Below are positions 27,641 through 38,762 of a stretch of DNA of 64,000 nucleotides, piece by piece. The stretch spans positions 2,418,001-2,482,000 of the forward strand of contig NC_029532.1 in assembly GCF_001577835.2 (NCBI RefSeq), read 5' to 3'. Source of the DNA: Coturnix japonica (lineage: Eukaryota; Chordata; Aves; Galliformes; Phasianidae). The notes beneath the pieces were generated by a model. The model was given only the letters and a program-made list of their open reading frames with translations. It had not been told where the DNA came from and did no database searches. A program made the position numbers and the translations under genes. Each line of letters opens with the position of its first letter. Positions within the stretch are counted from its first letter, which is position 1.

Positions 27641-30600
27641 CCTTCCCCTTCAGATCGTGGGACAGCGGTTCAATCAGCACACATAATCCAGACGGCGTTT
27701 TCAGCAGCGCTCAGCTCTTTACACTTAGACAAAAGGAGGCTTTCAGCAGTGCTTAGCGGGGACAATACTGAGCAGCAAGTTTTCAAAAGAATTCAGCTCC
27801 TCCACTCTTGGAGTGCCTTAAAGAAAAGCTCCTGCCTTTTACTAATGGCAATGGCTGCTTTTCCTTTACCAAGAACCCGAGCCTTCATTCCTAGGCACGG
27901 AATTTAGAACTTCATCATATATTTAATAGTTTTTAAAGGTTTAACATCCCTCCTTTTTTTCCTCCTTGTTTTTCCTGGTTTCTGGGGATGCAGTTAGTGA
28001 TTGTTTTTGTGCATATCTGAAGTGAATAGCTTTTCTAAATATTTTTTTCCCCTTCCTTAAAATACATAATTGAGATTGTCTGCTGCAGTTTATATTTCCT
28101 GCTGTGGAGACAAATACCTTAATTAGAATGGAAGGGAGGAAAAAAAAAATATATCATACAGAAAAATAAAGCAGCTCTGTGAAAACTGAAAGGATTGAAA
28201 GAAGTAGAAATGAGCAAATGAAGCCCAGGCAGGAGGCATCTTGCACAAACAAGTGTGTGTACTCACACCAGCTGTGGGGGTTGCTTTGCTCAGTGCAAGG
28301 AAGGAGGCACAGGTGGAAGCCTGACTGCACTGAGTAGCGTTCCATTTCTGCAGGCACTGAGAGCTGCTCTCAAACTGCTCGACCTCCTACAGCTCCAGCT
28401 CTGTCTGCAGGGCAGATGTGTGGCTTGGTTACAATTATTCTGTTGGGAGAATAAAGGGGAGAGGGGACCGTTTATTGTCATAAGTGCCTTGGCCATGCCT
28501 CTTTCTTTCACTTGAAAGGGAAGGGTTAAATTAATCCCCAGTGGTTTCTGCAATTCATTATGGGATTTCTCCTACCTGCTGGTCCTCCTTTGCAAGCCTT
28601 GGGGAAATTACAGCAGAAGAAAGCAGCAAGAAATGCCTACATTTACCAGGCTGGTATTAACTGCAGGGATGTACGAGAGGGATACACGTACAAAATTGTT
28701 TTTTAGTCCTTAAGATTGTGTGAATAGGAGAAAAGTTGATCATCTGTATAACTGAGAGCACAGTGTGAGCCTACAGGGAAGTGGGGTAAGAGACCTCTTG
28801 CTTTCCTTAGTCTTTTTAAGCAGCAGCAGCCTGTGAAGGATGTGCATTCAGCCCACTCCCATTTCCATACCAGGTCTGCAGTCAGAGCAGATGAGCTACC
28901 TCTCTCTACATCCTTGTCTTAATATCTTTATAGGAAACCCTCCCAGTTCCTTTCCCTGAAAGTACATCCAACCAGAAAAACACCCTGCAGCCTCATAGCA
29001 CACTGTGCAGCTGGGGCTTCCCATAAGGCAGGTTCTTGATGCCCTGCAGGTTCTGCCCATGTCAAGGAGGACCATGGGACCTCCTTGATGTGGTGTAGGG
29101 GAACAGCAGCTGCCAGCCCTGGAATTTGGAGGGCAGCCTTGCACCAGCTAGCTGGCAACCAGCAGAAGGGTCTGTTTGGATGGATTAATCAGCCTTACAA
29201 AGGTCTCCTTCCAAGCCATAGAATAGAGGGAAGAGGATGGACTGAGAACATCTTCATGTACTTCTCTGCAGCTGAGCTGAGATTTGTATCCAGCTCGTTG
29301 AGGATAATTAGATGAACATCATAAGATGGGGAAGCTCTGCACTCACTTTCTGCACCATCCCTCCAAGAGAGAAGTGTATTATTCTTGTTTTTCACCAGCC
29401 TGAGCCAGTAATTGTCTATGTGACTGTGGTGCTATCTTTATATAATTAAGGTTGTCATTCAGACTCGTACACCTAAACACTACAAACTCTACAGCTTACG
29501 AGGATTGATCACAGGACTTTAGTAACAGTCAAAGCAGCACTTTGTGGACTCTTTTCTTTTGTCAGAGGAACCAACTATGGAGTGTGAGTCTGAAACGTCC
29601 TTGGGATGGTGGTGAGGTGTTTCCAGTCCTCACTGGACACACAACTGTGATGCCAGGTCCTGTGCAGGCAGTGGGATGAGCTGCACTGATCCTGATCGAT
29701 GTGCATGTGGGTTTTGTGGGTCAGCAGGCAGAGCACGGGGGACACCCATGCTATGTGAACAGAGGGACACAGCATTGGGAGATCTAGGCTTGGGAGACAA
29801 GCACACAGCCTGCCTGTCTGAGCAAAAGTACTGCTGAATGAAAGCTCATTAGTCTTGTTCGACTGATGTCATCTGCTGTTTTGCAGGATGTGCATGAAGA
29901 CAAGCATGAATGCTATAGCTGTAGTCAGAAGACTCTTCCTTGTCCTTTTCCAGCGCAAAAAAAACTGGTGTTCTTGCTCTCTGTGGGTAAGAAAACCTCA
30001 GCAAATGGTAGTCTCCAAGAGAGGCAAAATCTGTGCCTGTTTTGGGTGAATTTTTGGAAAACTGAGTCATTCTGGATGTTTTGGGGGAGGATGGAGAGCA
30101 GAAAAGCAACTGAAAGGGGATAATTTTCCCCCAAAGTATGGAGGTTCCTCTGTTGTTTTGCACTAGTACAACCAGGTGTTGACTCAGTGAATTCCCCCCT
30201 CTGTTAATATTGATTAATATTTAAAGCCCCGTTATGAGGCCTGCCTCCTGTATGCTGTGTGCACAGGGCTGTGGAGGCTGGGGCAGGGTTAATGTGCTTC
30301 TGTGATACTCAGACTGAATTCCTGGGGTGAAAGGAAAGTCTGGCAGTCACCTCCTGACAACTGCTGCTGTGATCTTAGCAAGATCAGGGTTCAGAAATGG
30401 GTGTTTACCTGTGTTGTGTGTATGCATGTAGCAATGCAGAAATAATTGGCTGATGAAAGCCTCTGTGTGGTGAGTGTAGGAAATGTGGGAGAGACCCCGT
30501 GTTGCAGTGTCTGCATTGAGTGTATGTCACCACTTGTGTTCTCCCTCTAAAAGAAGGAAAACCAATTCTAATTTCATACCATCGTTGAGAGGCCAGTTGT

Positions 30601-30699
30601 TTGTCATAGAGAAAAAAAATCACTGCTGCTTAATGACCAAGATGAGACCATTGTCATTTTCATAAAGAGGAAAGAGCTATCACAGTGTACAGTGATATA

Positions 30700-30789
30700 A
30701 TGACTATTTTGTGGTACAATATGGGAAATGCTGAGGAAAGTAAAATTAAAAGTCTTTTATCTACCATCAGAATGGATTCTTTACTAATG
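30700..30789 (+). pseudogene. Possible degenerate ST3Gal sialylmotif-L exon
   Basis: A weak resemblance only. One frame reads MGNAEESKIKSLLSTIRMDS and then LLM before a gtaaga donor, recalling the L motif VGNG..LKNKTLG.KI...DVIIR, which ends at an exon boundary in ST3Gal genes. The CxxC(V) cysteine and several conserved glycines are absent and one residue is missing. It lies in the right order, about 0.8 kb before the better-supported exon. Chance similarity is quite possible. Confidence 0.22.
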
Positions 30790-31573
30790 GTAAGAAGAAC
30801 AAAAAAAGGAAAAACAAATGCCAAAAAATCCTTATTCTCATGTGCCAGCATGAACACAGCAGCATCTTTGTGAAGCCAGAAAGAGGAGCTGGGTACAACA
30901 ATGGGCAAGGAGAAGGGTTAGACCTCAGAGCTTGTCCCAGACCCACAGGGTTCATGGGGAAATCCTACTCCTTTCCCAGGTCTTAGAGCTGTAGCAGTGT
31001 CCGTGGTGTTGATTCCCATTTTGTGCTCTGCGTCATGTCAACAGAAGGGTGTAAATGATGGAGGAGCCTTTCCCTGCTGCATCCACAGTCCCAAATTCTC
31101 TGCAGCTATTGGAAGTTCTCTCTCTTAGTGTTCAACTTCACAGTCTTTCTGCCTCTTACTCCTGCTACTCTTCATCTCCTCTCTCAGTAGGTTTCTCTTT
31201 CTGTCCCTTTTAAAGGTACCCTTTCAAGCAGCTCTCATACTGATGAACTTAAGCTGCTAGCTCCTAGCTCCCTCCCTTTAACTTCTGTCATACCCTGAAT
31301 TCTTTTCTCAGTGTTGCCCTGTCCCATCTATTTTCTCTTGCTCTAATTCCATCCCAAGCATGACAGGCTGGATGAATCCCTGAAATGCTCCTGCCCACCT
31401 TCACTGGGAGCAGGAAATGAAGTAGCCTGTCTGCAGCAGCTGTAGACAAGCACTTTTATTTGCACCCTTTCTGTGACCTTCTTCTCCCTAATACACTGTA
31501 TACCTCCAGCAGAGATCTGCTGGTATAATTACTGCTCTGCTGGGTATCCACACTTGACTTTCTATTTCCTTAG

Positions 31574-31764
31574 TGCCTTGTTCACTCCAGCCAGCTAGAG
31601 GTCCCACATCTAGAATATTGATGATATCCTATTGCCTTTGTGAATGTGTAAGGACATTACACCCTCTGGAAAACAGTGCCAACAATACACTGATGGTGTT
31701 TGTCCCATTCAAGCCTCTGGATTTCTTATGGCTGAGGGAAGTATTGCTGAAAACAAAGAACAAG
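31574..31764 (+). pseudogene. Partly decayed ST3Gal middle exon
   Basis: The 3' half (about 31657-31764) reads LENSANNTLMVFVPFKPLDF and then LWLREVLLKTKNK, closely matching the ST3Gal segment NNPDTLLVLVAFKAMDFHW of human ST3GAL4. The exon ends at a GT donor in phase 0. Taking the acceptor ttccttag as its start gives 191 nt, almost the length of the canonical exon (about 63 codons). The 5' half does not give the expected LNNAP...TTMRLFYPES in the same frame. A short LFTPAS-like trace of LNNAPVA appears in another frame and runs into TAG. This suggests frame damage, or strong divergence, in the 5' half. Order and strand agree with the downstream sialyltransferase exons. Confidence 0.6.
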
Positions 31765-32565
31765 GTGAGATGTCTTTAATGACGGATGGTTGAAACCAGG
31801 TTATCTGTAGTCACATACTCAATAGCTCTCATAATCATGTATCTTTCAAATATTTAATGAACCACACAAGACACTTGAGACCTTATTTGTCACTAATTAG
31901 ACCCCAGTCACACCTAGATTGCAGATGGGTGCATGAGAACAAATGGAAAAGACCAGGAGATGCTTTATTCCTCCAAACTCTCAGTCCTTCTGTGCATCCA
32001 GCCAGGGCCATCTTTTACTTTAGCATGGTGTTTTGGGTTTTGAACCCTGTTTCTTCAAAGAAAAGAAGGCTTTTCTTGCTTGTCACCACAGCACAGTGTT
32101 ACTCTAATTCCAGTCTGCCCTGTAAGCTTTTGCCATTTTGAATTCAAGTAACTTTTCAGAGTTGAATTTCTGGCTGTAGTTCTAGACCTCAGGACACCTG
32201 CTTCTCTAGTGATAGCAGCTTTGTCATAAAGCTCTTTCATACGTGTTCCTGTGATTTTCCTGTCTCTAGACCATTACTGATAATTAACTAGCATATTGAG
32301 AGGAATTTTGGTTGGCATTCCTTAAAACATTCAGGTCTTGCAGATCTCTGGCCTGAGGCTGGCTGTTATGCCCACTACTTCGGGAATGCAAATTTCCCCT
32401 TCACTGCACAATGGAGGATTACTTCATTAATGAATCTACTTTGTCTTCAGTCCTCACGATCTTTGTGATGGTGCTGTGCAATCTTTAATTAACTTTAAGC
32501 CTGCTGGGCACCACCAGGATGTTTATAATCTGCAACAAAAGTAGGAGAAGCTTGAAGGCCTAGTG

Positions 32566-32656
32566 TGGTGAAATAACCTTGTCCAAGGTCATGCACTAAC
32601 TTGGTAGGGGCTGAGATTAGGTGCCAAGTCTCCTGACTGCTGAAGCAGTGCTGTAA
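32566..32656 (+). mobile_element. MIR/CORE-SINE-like relic
   Basis: The segment gtgaaataaccttgtccaag, then gtcatgcactaacttggta and ggggctgagattagg, resembles the MIR consensus (aacttgcccaaggtcacacagctagtaagtggcagagctgggatt). It continues with a ctcctgactgctgaagc-like end. It is an ancient, diverged SINE fragment lying between the middle and motif-S exons of the sialyltransferase remnant. Confidence 0.6.
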
Positions 32657-33309
32657 AAAACTACATTTCCCTGCTAAACTGCTTGGAAAGTGTGAAGCAG
32701 GGCAATCCAGAGGAGGAGTGCTAAGTGCTTGGTTAAGCCTGTGGGACCAGTTCAGCCACTCACAGTGCAGTGGGTGTTCTGCACCATCACAAGATTGTTA
32801 AGGCAAGGTCTCAGCTGGTACAAGGCCATGTTAGTTTTATGTGAGCAGAGGGAAGTTTTGTAACACATAGGCCAGGGACAGGAATTTAATGCATGGATAG
32901 GAACTAAGGTTTCACACGAAGGCCCCCAGCAGGGAACACACACAAAGAGGCACACAGAAATGAAAGAGATGTAGGGACTTAGTACAGGCTCAGTTATAGA
33001 TGTGGTCTTCTTAGAAGGCGTGCTACCATCCAAAAGCTTTTTCATTTCCATGGAGCTCCACATTTGATAATCTCAGAGGCTGTACGTTCCTGAGTCCCCA
33101 TCTTCTGCAGCATCTCCTCATAAGATGCTCCTTGTTTGAGTTCTGGGATTGCTATCCAGGCACTTGTTCTGTTTTATTTATGTATTTTTTTTCCTGCATG
33201 GAGTGTGAAGGAAGCTACTGGTCCCAGCTGCAAAGGTGTTGCTGATGTCAGTTTTGTAAAAGTATGAGTTTGAAATGCTAAACAGATGTTCTCTCTTTTC
33301 CCTTCTCAG

Positions 33310-33456
33310 AGATATGCCACCACGGGAATCATTGCTTTGAACTTAGCCCTCCATCTGTGCCAAGAGGTCAACATTGCAGGCTTTAGTTACCCTGGCAACC
33401 ATGACAATGCTACACCAATACATTATTACAATACTGGTCTCTCACTGAAAAACGAG
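33310..33456 (+). CDS. Sialyltransferase (ST3Gal-type, GT29) exon with sialylmotif S and motif III
   Basis: Open 147-nt exon, phase 0 at both ends, after the acceptor cttttcccttctcag and before the donor gtagaa. The product begins RYATTGIIALNLALHLC, continues to VNIAGFSYP, and then has IHYYN. This is sialylmotif S (TTG, ALH.C, V.IAGF) followed by motif III (HYY) of Golgi alpha-2,3-sialyltransferases, which transfer sialic acid from CMP-sialic acid to galactose on glycans. The match to remembered ST3GAL4 and ST3GAL6 (PTTGIIAITLA, HYYG) is closer than to ST3GAL1/2. The conserved motif S cysteine is present. It could belong to a bird-retained member of the ST3Gal IV/VI/IX group, but I cannot prove the subfamily, so no symbol is given. 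Whether the full gene works is doubtful (see the neighbouring exons). Confidence 0.85.
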
Positions 33457-33576
33457 GTAGAAAATGCTTTCCCTTCAAACTAAGGTGTTCTCCATAGGGG
33501 AACCCATTGGAAAAAGCTGGGACTAAAGGAGCTATGAGAGCTGGTACCTATCGCCAGTGCTGCTTGTGGAAATTGG

Positions 33577-33648
33577 AATCATAGTTGGAGTTGGAAGGGA
33601 TCCTTTTAAAGGTCAACTAGACCAACTCCTCTGTAAGTGCTAGGGTAC
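33577..33648 (-). mobile_element. Short CR1 LINE 3' fragment (antisense)
   Basis: Reads gaatcatagttggagttgga, agggatccttttaaaggtca and actagaccaactcctctg. This is the reverse complement of the CR1 3' end (ggttggactagatgacctttaaaggtcccttccaa...ctatgat). It lies in the intron between the last two sialyltransferase exons. Confidence 0.8.
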
Positions 33649-33835
33649 TTTTTCTTCCCAAAACTACTTGAAAACATGCTGGTTTCCTCTTCATGCCTTT
33701 AATCTGTCTTAGTTTGCTGACTCAGGTCCTGTGCAGTGGGGCTGTAAGTTGGGTCAGGCAGGATCTGTGCATTTCAGGGAGAATTAGAGGCACTGTAAGG
33801 ATTAACCTGTAACTTTGGCTTTCTTATCCCTGCAG

Positions 33836-33943
33836 CTCTTTCAGTATAATCTCACAGCAGAGAGGAACTGGCTTCTGAAAATGATGGAGTGGGGAGTGAC
33901 TGCTGACTTAACCTACCATGCCTTCCAGGCCCAGAACCATTGA
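33836..33943 (+). CDS. Terminal sialyltransferase exon with altered sialylmotif VS
   Basis: Terminal exon after the acceptor ttcttatccctgcag, joining in phase 0 to the exon ending at 33456. It encodes 35 residues beginning LFQYNLTAERNWLLKMMEWG and a TGA at 33941-33943. It aligns with the ST3Gal C-terminus, where sialylmotif VS is His-x4-Glu (for example HNVTAE). Here the motif reads YNLTAE: the codon at 33845-33847 is TAT, so the catalytic His is Tyr. The C-terminus is slightly longer than in ST3GAL4/6, ending AFQAQNH. The exon is intact in frame. The Tyr suggests lost or changed catalysis. Confidence 0.8.
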   Translation, partial: LFQYNLTAERNWLLKMMEWGVTADLTYHAFQAQNH

Positions 33944-34445
33944 GGGGAGGCCATGCTATCCCCATCCAGACACCTCAGTTGGGCTTTCCCTTCTTTCAGG
34001 TAGAATGGGAGGTCAAACCCTGAGATTCAGAGCACTTTCCCCATCTTCCATTTGCCTCTGGCTTCCACCACTGTCTGCTGTAGTGGAGGATGAGTGTTGA
34101 GCAACACTTTTTCCTTATATAATCTCCTCCTGCTTTGTAATCAGCCATCCTGTACTCACTGAGCTACTTGTGAAAAGCACCAGACCAAGATGCTAAGCTG
34201 GTCTGCAGGCCCTGAGAAACTCAAAGGTGAAGGTGCAGTGCTTACCTTGAGATTTCAGATTCCTTCATGCACAAATTGGAGCAGAAGAAAGTTACATCCA
34301 TTGCTTTGGAAACGGACTAGGTTGAAAACACAATTTTACTGTCTTGCTAATTGTTGGGAAATGTTAATGTCTGCAGTAAACACACACACAAAAAAATGTA
34401 TCTTTTATTGTTCTGTTAGAGAATAAATGGACTTCTGAGCTTTGT
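33944..34445 (+). other. 3' flank of the sialyltransferase remnant with AATAAA
   Basis: Non-coding sequence after the TGA of the sialyltransferase terminal exon. The first canonical polyadenylation hexamer I found is AATAAA at 34422-34427, followed by ttctgagctttgttg. If the locus is still transcribed, its 3' end could be here. The extent is inferred. Confidence 0.35.
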
Positions 34446-37400
34446 TGCAGCCATTTCAGCCAGGTCTTCATTGAAAGGAAGCTCTAAAGGTAGGATTGGC
34501 TTAATTTATATCAGACTGCATGTGTGGAAACATGCTGTATTTTCAGCATTACTATGCTACCCGTATAACTTCAGGCACTTTCTACACCAGGCAAAGCTTC
34601 TGCTTCCCCTCCCACTTCCTTCCCCTCTATGCTGTGGTCAGGCTTTCAGGGTACTTCCCATGCTATTTGATTCCTGGGTAGCTTCTCAGCCCTCTCTCCT
34701 GAAGGCTTTCTCTAACACCTTCTCATGATCTATGAAGAGCTGATCCCCTTCATGTTGTTCTTTGCTCAGACTGGTTCCTCCTCTAGAGCTGGAATAGTTT
34801 TGCTCTGGGCCCTGCATGCCATTGTGGCCAAAGAAATACTGCCTTGCCCCAAGAGCCTTGTGGAAGAACCGAGGCCTCATTGCAGCTTTGAGAAAGGGCA
34901 CTTGGCGGCTAAAAGGAGATGACCTAATCTTGTGCATGCAAACTGAACTGAACTGAGCTTGGGAGGAAGAAAAAAAAGCTGTTTCAATAAGTTTCTCTTT
35001 ATTGGCTAAACATTGGCTCTGGGCTATGTTCTGAAAACAAATAAACCTTTACTTTCTACCTAACACACAATAACCACACAGATTCTGCTGGGTTCCAATA
35101 ATCCGGTGTTCCTGAATGTTTACAGGAATGCATTTGGATCTGGCTCAGACTGTTTCAGAAGTTATTGCAGTGCTCTGTATGCAGTGACAGTGGGCTCTCA
35201 ACTATGTGGGTAATCACTTACTCCCTGTTCTTCTCTTGGTAAAGTGGCACAGAATTCTGAACGTCTAAAAGCTGACCTATAAGGCGTGCTACCAGCTAAT
35301 CCCAGGAGATGGTTTACATTTCCTCTCTAGGTAGCTTTGTAGGAGCTGCATTTGCACTTTATGCCGCAGTCATTGCAACATTTTCCTGTTGTGTAGTGAC
35401 AAGTCATGGGAGCAAAACCCATAAACACCAGGCTCAGGAGTCTTAGCACCGGTCACAGCCAGAGAGCTGCAGTCCTCCATGTCCTACACAGATTTCCTGC
35501 CTGGTAGTTTGAATAAATCCCTGCCCTACAGCAGGCTTGTTATTATCAAGAGAACTGAGGGAAAGGAGGTGGAATAAGAAGGATAAAGCAGAGCCATGGT
35601 AATACAGAACATACGTAAATTAGGCTACCAGATACCATAAGGATGTAATGGAGGGGGAAAGAAAAGGGAAATGAGTCCTGTTGTAGCATCCTTCTCAGAA
35701 CTGCAGGAGGGCAACTGCACTCCTTCCCAGCACTGTGCATTCACGCCAGGCACTGCAAACAGTCCTGCATCAATGGTGACAATGAGTCCCCAGCTCTGCA
35801 GTCAAGGGGTGACCATAGCAGAAGGGCCAGGAGCTGCTGGGTTGCGTGGTGCCTGCCTGCCTGTCCTCAAGGGACGAGGGAGCTCCCAGCCACTGTCATC
35901 GCTGCCAGGCAGCACTTGGCAGGTAAGTCTGCATGCCACCACCATCTGTGTGAAATCCTTCCAACCATTTCGACTGAACATTGACTTGTGTAAAATGTAG
36001 GGCTCCTAAATGACCTGACATAGTCCATATGGAGTACCTGCCACAGATAGTGACTGCCTTGACACTGATTAATCACTTCCTTTGGTTGTATATTTGTCCC
36101 TGGTTGCCTGACACAGTTCTTCCCTAATAGCTTTTGAATAGATCTGGGGTATTCATATGACCTTGGCTTTGGGGAATAGCCCATCTGATGACACACATTA
36201 CCTACTTCAGTGTAGGCTCAGCTGTTTTCGATCAAACTAAGTTGGACAGTAGTTTTTGGTTTTGTATCCTTCCTCTCTGAACACCCACACCTGTCCTTTT
36301 CCTCGGTGGGTAAGACCTTAGTCACACTCTCAGTGTGAACATAATTCTCTTCTTCTGAGGTACAAGATTGCACAAGCAAAAGTCTTTCAGTCTCATCTTC
36401 CATCACACCCATTTCACATGGGAAAGCATCACAAGCACCCAAGCACTGCAGCGTGGACCCTTTCAGTGCCTCACATCCTCGGCCTCTTCTTCAGCCTCAG
36501 TGCAGGGCAGGGCTCAGTGCTGCCTCTACCCATGGCTGGCCGCTGCGGGAGGCACTGACTCATTGCTTCCAGGAAGCAATGCAATGCAATGCTGCTATTC
36601 TCAGCAAGAGGATCTCATAGAGCCATTTTTGGATTTTCTTTTTTAGTTTTCATTGTGATTTAGATAAACTGTTGCTGATCTGTTTTCCCAGCAAATAGTC
36701 AGTGATATTCAGCGCTTTGAATTTCAGATGTTTCCTTTTTGTGTCCACTCAGACACCCTTTCTCTTGCAGCCAGATGACTCAGTTGCTGTGCATAAGGAA
36801 GGACCACACCTCAGCTGAACCTCAGTGACTGTCTAACTAACATAATGTGTTTTGTTGGTCCAACTATATTGTGGCCATCTTACGCTGGGTAATATCTCCT
36901 TTCAGATGACAGAGATTGCATGTATGTTGTGTGCTGCTGCATTACCTGTATTATAATAATCAGAACAGAGCTTACGCTGGCAAGTGTTATTAGAAGCACT
37001 GCGATTTTCCGTTAACACCTCCTTCCTAAGAGATCTTTGATGATCCTACCAGAAAATTGCCAGCGCAGTGAGTCGTGTTTGATTTTAGATGTTATTCTTG
37101 TCACTTTAAAGGATTCAAAATAATACTTTTGTTTCCTGTGAACTGAAAGAGGAAATTACAGAGGCATTATGCTTTCTACAGTCATTGCACATTGTATGCA
37201 AGCTGAAGAATGTGAAGTTAACTAGCACTGACTTTCTAAACTGGTGGCTGGGTTTGATTTGCAAGCTGGTGTGTTTTCTGCTTGTTCCCCATTCCTTGCA
37301 ATTTCAACACGGTTTGTTTTTGAACCATTGGTGACATGCATTGTGATAGTGTCACTGTGATGCTGTGACAGAAGTGGCACATTTCTTGTGTGTCCTTCAC

Positions 37401-38542
37401 ACCGTGCTTTCCACTTGACCCCTGAGTGTGGCTGTTGGATGGATTTTGTGATGCTCCCAAACTCTCCAACATCTTCAGCGAGTCTCCATTGAAATGTTAA
37501 TGTCTCGAGCATACTTCAGGCTCATCTCAGCTTTAGATAAAAATTAAAAGTGGATTGCTTCGTTCTGCATATTGAATACTAAAGGACACACTCATTTGTC
37601 CTCTCTGCAGACTCATGATGCTCTGCCAATTTCCTTAATCCAGGCACAGAAGCAGTCAGCGATTGTTTCCATTCACTTTTGATTCCATTTGCAAAAGGAA
37701 ATACCTGCAATCACAAGAGGCTTTTCAGAACCCTTTCTTCAGGGTTTTTGTTGAACTTGCCCATTTTCAACAAACTTTTTGTCTGCTGGCTTAATGGGCT
37801 CTATCTGGCTGCATATCAGGGCATCCCATTTTGCTCCCATTGTGCTGCCATGTGTTTTTTATCACAAGGGTCATCTGTTAAGTTAGGATTTCCTCATCCC
37901 TCAGTGGCCCTCTGCTGACCTTGCCAAAGAAGTCCCACATCCCTCTCCTCTCCCTGCAATCGTACCTATATAAGTGTATTGCTACTCACCTGGTGTAGCA
38001 GCTTATATTTACTATCAGTTTTCAGTTTCACGATTAACCACTCCCTGTTCTATCTGCTTCTACACTCATATCCTGTCCTCATTTCCCATTCTTGCCACTT
38101 TTCTGTGTCAGTAATATCCCCCAACCCTACAGCTACATCCTCAGTAACAACTCTCAGTTATCTACAGAAACACACGAGTAGATACAATAAAGAACTACCA
38201 TTTATCAAGGTAAATGAAGGCAAGGAGCTTTGTTAGAAAGCTCACAGCTGAATTAAATTAATACTACAAATGTCTCCTCCAGAAACAATGGCTGTGTCTG
38301 TGCTGTGAGTTAAGGATGGCATTGAGACAGCCCTCAACAAACTCAGTTTTGTAGCAAGGCTCTGAATCCAGAGCTCAGCCAGTCCTGGGCATCCCGGTCC
38401 TGTGCTCATGTTATGGATGTAAATCTGGCCTTCTGGAAACAGCTCAAAGGTTCATGAAAGTTTCCCTTTTTTCATTAATTTAGCCTGATCTAAACAGAGG
38501 CAGTCAAGTGACATCACACCGATACGACACCATGTATTTCAT
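34446..38542. other. Spacer between sialyltransferase remnant and TLR4
   Basis: No exon or repeat recognised. The last few hundred bases should hold the distal TLR4 promoter. The segment at 35.7-35.9 kb is open and followed by a gtaag donor, but resembles nothing I know. Confidence 0.55.
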
Positions 38543-38558
38543 CACTTCCTTTTTCTCC
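38543..38558 (-). promoter_or_regulatory. Purine-rich PU.1-type (ETS) site upstream of TLR4
   Basis: The minus strand reads GGAGAAAAAGGAAGTG, an A/G-rich run ending in the GGAAGTG core typical of PU.1 sites. It lies about 205 bases upstream of the TLR4 start codon and about 70 bases from the composite ETS/IRF site. No TATA box is visible between it and the gene. Confidence 0.45.
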
Positions 38559-38629
38559 TTTTTTTAATGCACAGCACTGCTAGAAGAGCAATTCAGTGCA
38601 AGGGTGTCTAGAAACTGGGCAGCCACCAC

Positions 38630-38639
38630 TTTCACTTCC
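38630..38639 (-). promoter_or_regulatory. ETS/IRF composite element (PU.1-IRF) upstream of TLR4
   Basis: Read on the minus strand this is GGAAGTGAAA, an exact match to the GGAANNGAAA composite bound by PU.1 with IRF4 or IRF8 in myeloid and lymphoid cells. It lies about 124 bases before the TLR4 start codon. Mammalian TLR4 promoters are known to be TATA-less and to depend on PU.1 and IRF factors, so the placement fits. Function here is inferred from motif and position. Confidence 0.55.
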
Positions 38640-38762
38640 CGTGCTGCCCTGTGCTGCCCGCAGTGACGCTCAGTGAGAAGCAGGAGTGGTGAGGCATGCA
38701 GTGCTCCAGGGGGTCCTTTGCTCCACATCCCTGAGTGCCACCCATGGTGCTTTCTCCTGAAG

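Larger units (their letters stand above)
22684..30699. other. Intergenic, possible 5' part of the sialyltransferase locus
   Basis: If the sialyltransferase gene were whole, its N-terminal anchor and stem exons would lie upstream of 30.7 kb, probably here. I found none. GC-richer stretches at 23.6-24.3 and 24.8-26.4 kb open frames of 165-213 codons on either strand, without recognisable similarity. Confidence 0.5.

Noticed and set aside
29885-29988. Exon-like open segment (DVHEDKHECYSCSQKTLPCP) between ttttgcag and gtaagaaa
   Set aside because: Splice-like ends and cysteines drew attention as a possible upstream sialyltransferase exon, but it aligns with no part of the ST3Gal stem or catalytic domain.
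31781-33309. Search for the missing ST3Gal exon, including a trace AKLLGK near 32676 and EEFWLAF near 32300
   Set aside because: Both are isolated matches of a few residues without the FWK...NPKQIRILNPF framework or splice sites.
38673-38762. In-frame upstream extension of TLR4 exon 1 by 30 codons
   Set aside because: Its first methionine would put 30 polar, cysteine-containing residues before the signal peptide. The ATG at 38763 gives the normal TLR4 start and total length.
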